Origin: Actinomycetota bacterium
GTDB taxonomy: Bacteria > Actinomycetota > Thermoleophilia > Gaiellales > Gaiellaceae
NCBI GenBank assembly: GCA_013695295.1
Contig: JACDAS010000285.1
Span: 1 to 6,367, forward strand
Direction of reading: 5' to 3'
DNA: 6,367 bases
Made by a program: the position numbers and the translations under genes. The notes below the pieces were generated by a model. The model had not been told where the DNA came from and did no database searches. It saw nothing but the letters and a program-made list of their open reading frames with translations. The first letter of the stretch is position 1, and each line of letters opens with the position of its first letter. Positions 1-4,856 of the stretch are shown here, piece by piece.

Positions 1-1
1 C

Positions 2-361
2 GGCTACATCTCGCTCGGCAAGGGAATCACGATCCATCGCGACGACTGTCCGAACGTGAAGGCGCTGAAGCGAAACCCCGAGCGCTTCACGACCGTCGAC
101 TGGGACGGCGGCGCGACGCAGAGCTTCAGGGTCCAGATCGCGGTCGACGCCTGGGACCGGCCACGCCTGCTGGAGGACGTCGCCCGTACCTTCGCCGAGC
201 ACGGCACGAACATCGTCTCCTACGGCGGCGTCGTCGAGGATCAGCTAGCGAAGAACTGGTACACGGCGGAGGTCGGCGACGTGAAGAGCCTGCGCGCCCT
301 GCTCGGCTCGCTGCGGCACATCGAGGCCGTTTTCGACGCGTACAGAGTGACGCCGTCCTAA
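2..361 (+). CDS. relA: C-terminal part of Rel/SpoT (p)ppGpp synthetase/hydrolase (5' end outside window)
   Basis: This is the tail of the bifunctional stringent-response enzyme that makes and degrades (p)ppGpp in the cytoplasm. The frame is open from position 2 and gives 119 visible residues before the TAA at 359-361. It opens with GYISLGKGITIHRDDCPNV, which matches the conserved-cysteine regulatory region of long Rel proteins (typical pattern: glycine-rich stretch, then HRxxCxN; here H12 and C16 of the visible part). A basic linker follows, then an ACT domain from about F42 to V117 with the typical DRPRLLEDVA helix start and the GTNIVSYGG strand. The synthetase, hydrolase and TGS domains must lie upstream of the window. 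The protein ends straight after the ACT domain, as normal Rel proteins do, so the 3' end looks intact. A GTG at 56 is an internal codon, not the start. The next gene is convergent. Family identity is strong; relA versus rel or spoT naming is a convention. Confidence 0.93.
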   Translation, partial: GYISLGKGITIHRDDCPNVKALKRNPERFTTVDWDGGATQSFRVQIAVDAWDRPRLLEDVARTFAEHGTNIVSYGGVVEDQLAKNWYTAEVGDVKSLRALLGSLRHIEAVFDAYRVTPS

Positions 362-413
362 CTGGCAAGACGTCGTCACGCGCTGGAGACCCGGCCGAAA
401 ACGCACGAACCGG

Positions 414-773
414 CTAGGGCTCCCACGCCTCGCCGCCCGTGTCCCAGCCGACGAGGCAGTGCGGCGAGACGATTAGGGCCACACGCTCGACGAACGCCGT
501 CTCCTCGGGTCCCGCCGGGGCGGGGGAGACCCGCAGCTCCGCCACCTTCGCGCCGCCGAACGAGACCGGGAAGGCTGCGGGCTCACCCTGGAGCTGCCCC
601 GCCTGCGGCCCGAGCAGCAGCCCGTCGCCGTCGACGAAGGCGATCCCCGCCCAGTCGAAGCCGCCGCGCTCGCGCAGCGTCGCGACGACCGCCCGCAGCA
701 CCTCGTCGGCGTCGCCGCCGCGGTTGAGAATGCGGTCGATCGCCTCGAGCGCCCCCGAGTGCCGTGTGCTCAT
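414..773 (-). CDS. Small GAF-domain-like protein, function unknown
   Basis: A 119-residue cytoplasmic protein, third gene of the minus-strand operon. It starts at the ATG whose complement is 771-773. That start overlaps the thioesterase stop codon as ATGA, which is why I reject the longer reading of the same frame. An N-terminal helix region (about 1-36) leads into FDWAGIAFVDGDGLLLGP (about 39-56). This resembles the central strand-turn-strand of GAF domains, especially the WxGxY..dg..LvLGPfqG pattern of free-methionine-R-sulfoxide-reductase-like GAF proteins. The catalytic cysteines of that enzyme are not seen: the only cysteine is C106, near the end, in SPHCLVGWDTGGEAWEP. At about 120 residues it is a minimal single GAF-like domain with no effector domain. 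I infer a small-ligand or partner-binding role, not catalysis. That it is a real gene is well supported by the overlap and coding character; the GAF assignment is moderate. Confidence 0.75.
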   Translation of the reverse strand: MSTRHSGALEAIDRILNRGGDADEVLRAVVATLRERGGFDWAGIAFVDGDGLLLGPQAGQLQGEPAAFPVSFGGAKVAELRVSPAPAGPEETAFVERVALIVSPHCLVGWDTGGEAWEP

Positions 774-1207
774 CCGCCCGGGCCGGACGAGCCCTCGAAC
801 TCGGCGATCCGCTCCCGGTAGGCGTTCGGGATCTGCACCGGCCGGCGCTCGTCGAGGTCGACGAGCACGAGCGTCTGCGCGGCCGTCACCATCAGCACGT
901 CGTCGCGGGCCCGGTAAGCGGCGAGCTCCCACGTCGCGCTCGTCCGTCCGATCCGCCCGAGCCGGATGTGGACGTCGACGACGTCGTCGAACACGGCCGG
1001 GGCGAAGTACTCGACCGTGCAGGCGCGCATGACGAACTCGTGGCCCTCCTCGCCGATGTCCATCCCGAGCAGGCCGAGGCTCCGGTGGTACTCGACCCGC
1101 GCGAGGTCGAAGTAGGGCAGGTAGCGCCCGTAGTAGACGATCCCCTGCGCGTCGGTGTCCGAGAAGCCGACCCGCGTCGATGCGGAGAAGCGGAAGCCCT
1201 CCTTCAC
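770..1207 (-). CDS. Acyl-CoA thioesterase, 4HBT/YbgC-like hotdog fold
   Basis: A 145-residue cytoplasmic enzyme predicted to hydrolyse acyl-CoA thioesters. The N-terminal part holds the family signature: SDTDAQGIVYYGRYL (residues 16-30) followed by PYFDLARVEYH, matching the DxD..G.v.y..Y..yf..aR pattern of 4-hydroxybenzoyl-CoA thioesterase/YbgC proteins. By analogy with that family, D19 (second Asp of DTD) is the likely catalytic acid. Later strands such as DVVDVHIRLGRIGRTSATWEL and a TAAQTLVLVDLDERRP segment complete a single hotdog domain of normal length. The start is the GTG complementary to 1205-1207, which overlaps the upstream mutase stop as GTGA. A longer upstream reading would run through the mutase gene in another frame and is rejected. 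No strong Shine-Dalgarno sequence is visible, so translational coupling to the mutase is likely. The natural acyl substrate cannot be told from sequence. Its neighbours, a sugar-phosphate mutase and a GAF-like protein, do not define one pathway. Confidence 0.88.
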   Translation of the reverse strand: MKEGFRFSASTRVGFSDTDAQGIVYYGRYLPYFDLARVEYHRSLGLLGMDIGEEGHEFVMRACTVEYFAPAVFDDVVDVHIRLGRIGRTSATWELAAYRARDDVLMVTAAQTLVLVDLDERRPVQIPNAYRERIAEFEGSSGPGG

Positions 1208-2544
1208 GCGCGGATGAGCGCGAGCACCTCGTCGCGCCGGCGCTCCATCAGCTCGGGCGTGCGCGCCTCGAGGTTCAGGCGCAGGAGCGGCTCGGTGTTC
1301 GAGGGCCTGACGTTCAGGTGCCAGTCGTCGGCCTCGATCGAGATCCCGTCGAGGTGCGAGACGCGCCCCTCGGGCCCGAAGCGCTCCTTCAGCTCCTGGA
1401 GCTTCAGCGCGACGTCGGCGACCGGTGTGTTCAGCTCCCCGGTGATGAAGTAGCGCTCCCGGAAGGGGCGCAGGATCTCCGAGAGCTTCTCGCCCCGGGT
1501 CGACACGAGCTCGAGCATGAGCAGGAAGGGCACGACGCCCGAGTCGGCCTGCGAGAAGTCCCTGAAGTAGTAGTGGCCCGAGACCTCGCCGCCGAAGGCC
1601 GCGCCCTCCTCGCGCATCCGGTGCTTGATGTACGCGTGGCCGACCCGATTCACGAGTGCCGTGCCGCCCGCTCGCTCGATCGTGTCGGGCACCGCCCAGC
1701 TCGCGCGGACGTCGTAGATCACCTTCGCGCCAGGCTCCCTGGCGAGAATCGACTCCGCGAGGAGGGCCGTCGCGAAGTCCCCGGGTACGAACTCGCCCGA
1801 GTCGTCGACGAAGAAGCAGCGGTCGCCGTCGCCGTCGAAGGCGACCCCGAAGTCGGCGCCCTCCTCGAGGGTCTTCTGCACGATGAAGTCGCGGTTCTCC
1901 GGCAGCAGGGGGTTCGGCTCGTGGTTCGGAAACGTCCCGTCCGGCTCGAAGAAGCACCTGACGGCTTCCACCGGGAGCCGCTCGAGCACGGGCGGGAGCA
2001 TCGCCCCGGCCATGCCGTTGGCCGCGTCCAGGACGATCTTGAGCGGGCGGATTCGCGCAACGTCTATGAACGAGCAGACGCGGTCGACGTAGGCGGGCCA
2101 GATGTCCTCTTTGCGGATCAGCGCGCGCTCGGCGGGGGGCTGGAAGTTTCCGAGTGCGCGCTCGCGGATCTCCAGCAGGCCGGACTCGCCCCCCACCGGG
2201 AGTGCACCCCGGCGCACGATCTTCATGCCGGTGTACTGCTTTGGATTGTGGGAGGCGGTGACGGCGATCCCGCCGTCCAGGCTCAGATGACCGACGGCGA
2301 AGTAGACCATCTCGGTTCCGACGAGACCGAGGTCGAGCACCTCGGCGCCCGCGTCGGCCGCGCCCTCCATCGTCGCCTCGGCCATCGCCGGGGCGGAGAC
2401 CCGCATGTCGCGCCCGACCGCGATCCGGCGCGGCTCGAACTGCTCCACGTAGGCACGGGCGACCGCATAGGCCCCGTCTTCGTCGAGCTCGGAGGGATAG
2501 ACGCCGCGGATGTCGTACGCCTTGAACACCTTCGGGTCGATCAC
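1204..2544 (-). CDS. manB: Phosphomannomutase/phosphoglucomutase (alpha-D-phosphohexomutase family)
   Basis: A 446-residue cytoplasmic enzyme interconverting hexose 6-phosphates and hexose 1-phosphates (mannose and/or glucose). It feeds GDP-mannose and other nucleotide sugars used for glycans. All four family landmarks are present in order: KAYDIRG at 8-14; the phosphoserine loop VTASHNPKQYTGMK with catalytic S98; the metal-binding loop FDGDGDR at 236-242; the sugar-binding loop GGEVSGHYYFRD at about 318-329; and the C-terminal phosphate-binding loop RPSNTEP at 413-419. The length is normal and no key residue is missing. The start is GTG (complement of 2542-2544), giving VIDPKVFKAYDIRG; no usable start codon lies just upstream, and the first conserved motif is 8 residues in. 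No Shine-Dalgarno sequence precedes it. A TAGAGT element sits 7 nt before the GTG, suggesting a leaderless transcript. It is the first gene of a three-gene operon. PMM versus PGM preference is not decided by the sequence; the gene symbol is by family. Confidence 0.93.
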   Translation of the reverse strand: MIDPKVFKAYDIRGVYPSELDEDGAYAVARAYVEQFEPRRIAVGRDMRVSAPAMAEATMEGAADAGAEVLDLGLVGTEMVYFAVGHLSLDGGIAVTASHNPKQYTGMKIVRRGALPVGGESGLLEIRERALGNFQPPAERALIRKEDIWPAYVDRVCSFIDVARIRPLKIVLDAANGMAGAMLPPVLERLPVEAVRCFFEPDGTFPNHEPNPLLPENRDFIVQKTLEEGADFGVAFDGDGDRCFFVDDSGEFVPGDFATALLAESILAREPGAKVIYDVRASWAVPDTIERAGGTALVNRVGHAYIKHRMREEGAAFGGEVSGHYYFRDFSQADSGVVPFLLMLELVSTRGEKLSEILRPFRERYFITGELNTPVADVALKLQELKERFGPEGRVSHLDGISIEADDWHLNVRPSNTEPLLRLNLEARTPELMERRRDEVLALIRA

Positions 2545-2551
2545 GCCGGGG

Positions 2552-2557
2552 ACTCTA
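2552..2557 (-). promoter_or_regulatory. Candidate -10 hexamer for a leaderless mutase transcript
   Basis: On the minus strand the sequence reads TAGAGT, then CCCCGGC (7 nt), then the GTG start of the mutase. TAGAGT fits the TANNNT form of actinobacterial -10 elements. A start point about 7 nt downstream would fall on or next to the GTG. No Shine-Dalgarno sequence precedes this GTG, consistent with leaderless translation. A clear -35 at 16-18 nt was not found: a CTGACA lies about 25 nt upstream, which is too far. The hexamer overlaps the left arm of the inverted repeat. Confidence 0.4.
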
Positions 2558-2642
2558 GTGCTCCGTTTCGGGTGCCGGGTGGTGTCAGGCGGTTCGGACG
2601 CCCGCAGAGGCAAAGGGAGGGACTTCTGAAACGGAGCACTAG
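2555..2642. repeat. Perfect 15-bp inverted repeat (58-nt spacer) between divergent genes
   Basis: The left arm CTAGTGCTCCGTTTC (2555-2569) and the right arm GAAACGGAGCACTAG (2628-2642) are exact reverse complements separated by 58 nt. The similarity extends outward: GGGACT precedes the left arm, and AGTCCC closes the right arm, with a 2-nt offset. Each arm reads GAAACGGAGCACTAG toward the gene it faces. The left arm ends 10 nt before the mutase GTG; the right arm ends 11 nt before a GTG at 2654. Two readings are possible: a pair of promoter or regulator sites serving both divergent operons, or the ends of an 88-bp MITE-like insertion with 11-bp terminal repeats (TGCTCCGTTTC) flanked by CTAG duplications. 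The repeat itself is certain; its role is not. Confidence 0.85.
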
Positions 2643-2702
2643 TCCCGAGACTCGTGCGTGAGCTTCTGGCCTCGCGGACGGATATGTGCGATACCAACCC
2701 CT

Positions 2703-2709
2703 GGAGGAG
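2703..2709 (+). promoter_or_regulatory. Ribosome binding site of gene A
   Basis: GGAGGAG lies just before the ATG at 2713, with the GGAGG core 5 nt from it. It decides the start in favour of 2713 over the in-frame upstream start at 2686, which would add nine residues ahead of a clean signal peptide. Confidence 0.8.
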
Positions 2710-2712
2710 CGG

Positions 2713-3495
2713 ATGAGGAAGATCGGTGGTCCCCTGATCGTGGCCCTGGCCGTGCTGGCCGTGCCCCAGCTTGCCTGGGCCAAGGAGGTCACGTCGGTGC
2801 AGCTCTGCGGGGCGTCGGGCTGCGCTGCGATCCCCAAGGCGAAGGCACGGAGCTTCTACGCCCACCCGGACGAGCAGGCGAGCCGCGTCTCGGCGCCTCC
2901 CGCCGGCGCGTACTACCGGCTGCGGCTGGGGGTCGGCGAGGGGGACGAAACCCTTGCCACCGTGGAGGCCTACGCTCTTGCCAACGGGCTCGCGATGCGC
3001 TCGTCGGACGGAGTCTGGACCGCGCTCTCGCCGGCGCAGCGCTCGGTGCTCGAGGATGTCCGGGTGTCGCCCTTTCCGGCTCCGCGGCTCGAGCGCGTCG
3101 AGGTGGCGGGGCACCGCTCGGCCGACCCGGCCGCCTACCTTGGGCTCGTCGGTCTCGAGCCGGCAGCCGTTCCCGCCGACCCGGGTACGCCGCTGCTCGT
3201 GACCCTCTACTGGCGCGACTCCGAGCATCCCTGGTCCGAGGCGGGCTTCCTCAACTACCTGCCTCGCACGAGGGTCGTCTTCGGCGCCGGCGGCTTCGCG
3301 CGGGTACCCGCGCCGCTCGCGGCCCGTCTCGACCGCGAGGCCGTCGGGCTGCCGCCGCTCCCTCCGGCGAGCGCTTTTCCCTGGGCGACCGTGTCTGCGG
3401 TGGCCGGCGCTGCGTCGCTCATCATCGTTGCGCTCGTGACCCTATTTCGGCTCCGGCGCCGTCCGCTCCCCGGCCGGCAGCCGACGGCAGCCTGA
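2713..3495 (+). CDS. Gene A: secreted, C-terminally membrane-anchored protein of unknown family (LCGASGC motif)
   Basis: A 260-residue protein of a family I do not recognise. Residues 1-23 form a good Sec signal peptide: basic MRK start, hydrophobic PLIVALAVLAVP core, and an AWA cleavage site before KEV. The mature part starts with KEVTSVQLCGASGC; C32 and C37 are its only cysteines, so a disulfide or a metal/cofactor ligand pair is possible. A YYRLRLGVGEGD segment, an SPFPAPRLERV segment and a WSEAGFLNYLPRTRVV segment recur in the next gene. One transmembrane helix (about 224-245, in SAVAGAASLIIVALVTLF) is followed by a short arginine-rich tail, giving a topology with the main domain outside and the tail inside. 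It is the first gene of the operon, 4 nt before gene B. A and B are clear tandem paralogs aligning over their full length. Its place upstream of a sigma/anti-sigma pair suggests an envelope sensing or target role, by inference only. Confidence 0.85.
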   Translation: MRKIGGPLIVALAVLAVPQLAWAKEVTSVQLCGASGCAAIPKAKARSFYAHPDEQASRVSAPPAGAYYRLRLGVGEGDETLATVEAYALANGLAMRSSDGVWTALSPAQRSVLEDVRVSPFPAPRLERVEVAGHRSADPAAYLGLVGLEPAAVPADPGTPLLVTLYWRDSEHPWSEAGFLNYLPRTRVVFGAGGFARVPAPLAARLDREAVGLPPLPPASAFPWATVSAVAGAASLIIVALVTLFRLRRRPLPGRQPTAA

Positions 3496-3499
3496 CCCG

Positions 3500-4312
3500 A
3501 TGTCGACGTGGAGAGCACTCGTCGCGACCCTTCCTCGTCCCGCCACCCTGCCGGTCGCCGCGGCGGCGAAAGAGGTGAAGTCCCTCTCGCTCTGCGGCGC
3601 CTCCGGGTGCGTCTCGGTCGAGGCGGGGGCCCTCGCCCGGTACGGCCGGGACGAGGGCAGCGCCCGCGCGGCAACCCCGGCGGAGGTACCGGGGCCGACG
3701 CGCTTCTACCGGCTCGAGCTCGGGGTGGGAGAGCCGGGGAGCTCGAAGGTCTTCGGTCGCTTCCAGGTGTGGTACGTCCCGTCGGCCGGACTCGCCTACG
3801 GGGCCGATGCCGACGCGCTCGGGCAGCCCTGGACGAAGCTCACCCGCGGGCAGGTCGCGGTCCTCCGCGAGGCGGCGCGCTCCGTCTCGCCCTTCCCGGC
3901 CCCGGAGCTCCGTCGCGTCCGCATTGGCCGGCGGACGTCGGTCGACCCGGCTCCATACGTCGAACTGCTCGCCGGGCCGCCTGCCCGGATGCCCGACGAG
4001 ATTCGCGGGCCGGTTCCGCTCGAGCTCAGCTGGGACCGCCCGAACCCCTGGGCGACGAGCGGCTACGTCGAGTATCTCCCGCGCGAGCGGCTCCTCTCCA
4101 CCCTCGCCGGCTACGGGCACGTCCCGGAGGAGCTCGCGGGGAGGCTCGAGCGCGAGGCGGATGGACTCGCGCCCGTGGCGGAGACCTCCACGTCGTGGGC
4201 GCTCCCGGCAGCGCTTGCGGGCGGGGGTCTGCTCGTGCTCGGCTCCGCGCTCGCCCTGCTCGCGCGGCGGCGGCGCCAGGGGCTGCCGCGCCGGCGACCG
4301 GCGCCGGCATAA
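3500..4312 (+). CDS. Gene B: paralog of gene A, predicted membrane-anchored extracytoplasmic protein
   Basis: A 270-residue paralog of gene A starting 4 nt after its stop. Both have exactly 23 residues before KEV, and both then reach LCGASGC with cysteines at 32 and 37, again the only two. This identical register supports the ATG at 3500. Further shared blocks are FYRLELGVGEPG, SPFPAPELRRVRIG, NPWATSGYVEYLPRERLL and an LAGRLEREADGLAP segment before the anchor. A hydrophobic helix (about 233-254, in PAALAGGGLLVLGSALALLA) and an RRRR-containing tail close the protein. It is about 10 residues longer than A, mainly after the LCGASGC motif and in the middle. The signal peptide is poor: the core ALVATLPRPATLPVAAAA is broken by prolines and an arginine. 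No Shine-Dalgarno sequence is visible, so coupling to gene A is likely. Function unknown; it probably acts with A at the membrane surface. Confidence 0.83.
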   Translation: MSTWRALVATLPRPATLPVAAAAKEVKSLSLCGASGCVSVEAGALARYGRDEGSARAATPAEVPGPTRFYRLELGVGEPGSSKVFGRFQVWYVPSAGLAYGADADALGQPWTKLTRGQVAVLREAARSVSPFPAPELRRVRIGRRTSVDPAPYVELLAGPPARMPDEIRGPVPLELSWDRPNPWATSGYVEYLPRERLLSTLAGYGHVPEELAGRLEREADGLAPVAETSTSWALPAALAGGGLLVLGSALALLARRRRQGLPRRRPAPA

Positions 4313-4319
4313 CCCGAGC

Positions 4320-4856
4320 GTGCCGGAGGAGTTCCGTGACGAGCAGCGCTTCCGCCGCGAGCAGGCCGACCTCGAATTGCTCTTCCGCGCGCACTACGCG
4401 GAGATCGTCCGCTACCTCGCGGTGCGGCTGGGCTCCCGCGAGGAGGCCTCAGATCTCGCGTCCGAGGTGTTCGTCGAGGCGCTTCGGCGTGTCCCAACGC
4501 TCCGCTGGCGGGGGAAGCCCGTCCTCGCTTGGCTCTACCGGGTGGCGTCCAACATGGCCGCAGACGAGCTGAGCAGGCGCGGCCGGGAGGCGCCCGCCGC
4601 CGAGGTCGAGGGAACGGCGGTCCCAATCGACCTCTCCGAGCAGGTGGCCGATCGAGAGGCGCTCGTGCGTGCGCTCCGGACGCTGCCTCCCGATTACCAG
4701 CTGGTCGTCCACCTGCGGCTCGTCGAGGGCTATTCCTTCGCCGAGGTCGCCCGGATGACGGGCAGGAGCGTCGGCGCCTGCCAGATGGTGCTGCTCCGCG
4801 CGGGACGGCTGCTCCGAGCCACCCTGCGGCAGGAGGGGATCCGTGCGACTGCGTGA
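4320..4856 (+). CDS. ECF-like RNA polymerase sigma factor (sigma-70 family)
   Basis: A 178-residue sigma factor that would direct RNA polymerase to a specific promoter set. Sigma region 2 spans about residues 18-88: LLFRAHYAEIVRYLAVRLG, the DLASEVFVEAL helix (usually DLxQxxF; here S48 replaces Gln) and AWLYRVASNMAADELSRR. A linker follows at 89-112. Region 4 spans about 113-170: RTLPPDYQLVVHLRLVEGYS, then the helix-turn-helix FAEVARMTGRSVGACQMVLLRAGRLLR. There is no sigma-1.1 or region 3, and the length is normal for the ECF group. The chosen start is the GTG at 4320, 7 nt after gene B's stop, giving VPEEFRDEQ; the same frame is open further upstream, but that stretch is a shadow of gene B. 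No clear Shine-Dalgarno sequence precedes it. Its last 14 nt overlap the following membrane protein gene, a common sigma/anti-sigma arrangement. The ECF subgroup and its target promoters cannot be assigned by eye. Confidence 0.92.
   Translation: MPEEFRDEQRFRREQADLELLFRAHYAEIVRYLAVRLGSREEASDLASEVFVEALRRVPTLRWRGKPVLAWLYRVASNMAADELSRRGREAPAAEVEGTAVPIDLSEQVADREALVRALRTLPPDYQLVVHLRLVEGYSFAEVARMTGRSVGACQMVLLRAGRLLRATLRQEGIRATA
4831..4836 (+). promoter_or_regulatory. Ribosome binding site of the anti-sigma-like gene
   Basis: A perfect AGGAGG inside the end of the sigma gene, 6 nt before the GTG at 4843. It is the strongest Shine-Dalgarno sequence in this operon and fixes the start of the membrane protein. 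It also means that gene can be translated without depending only on read-through from the sigma gene. Confidence 0.82.

Noticed and set aside
362..413. Terminator between the convergent Rel and GAF-like genes
   Set aside because: Only a 4-bp GCCG/CGGC pairing is visible around 396-415 with no T-tract. Nothing else is supportable in this 52-nt gap.
774..932. Longer N-terminus for the GAF-like protein
   Set aside because: The extra 53 residues are arginine-rich shadow sequence of the thioesterase gene. The ATG overlapping the thioesterase stop is a much better start.
1180..2661. Long plus-strand open frame of 493 codons opposite the mutase
   Set aside because: It is antisense to a complete mutase with every catalytic motif in place. 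Its translation is low-complexity charged sequence with no recognisable domain, as is usual for shadow frames in GC-rich DNA.
2681..2700. AT-richer GATATGTGCGATACC as a -10 region for gene A
   Set aside because: No hexamer matches TANNNT with a plausible -35 at the right spacing, so I did not call a promoter; the inverted-repeat arm is the better candidate region.
2545..3228. Upstream extension of the mutase frame on the minus strand
   Set aside because: It would run antisense through gene A and across the inverted repeat. The family's first motif begins 8 residues after the GTG at 2544, so no extra N-terminal part is needed.
3508..4572. Plus-strand 354-codon frame across gene B and the sigma gene
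   Set aside because: It lies in another frame of B, is very rich in Arg, Gly and Ala, and shows no domain. B is supported by full-length paralogy to A, and the sigma gene by family motifs.
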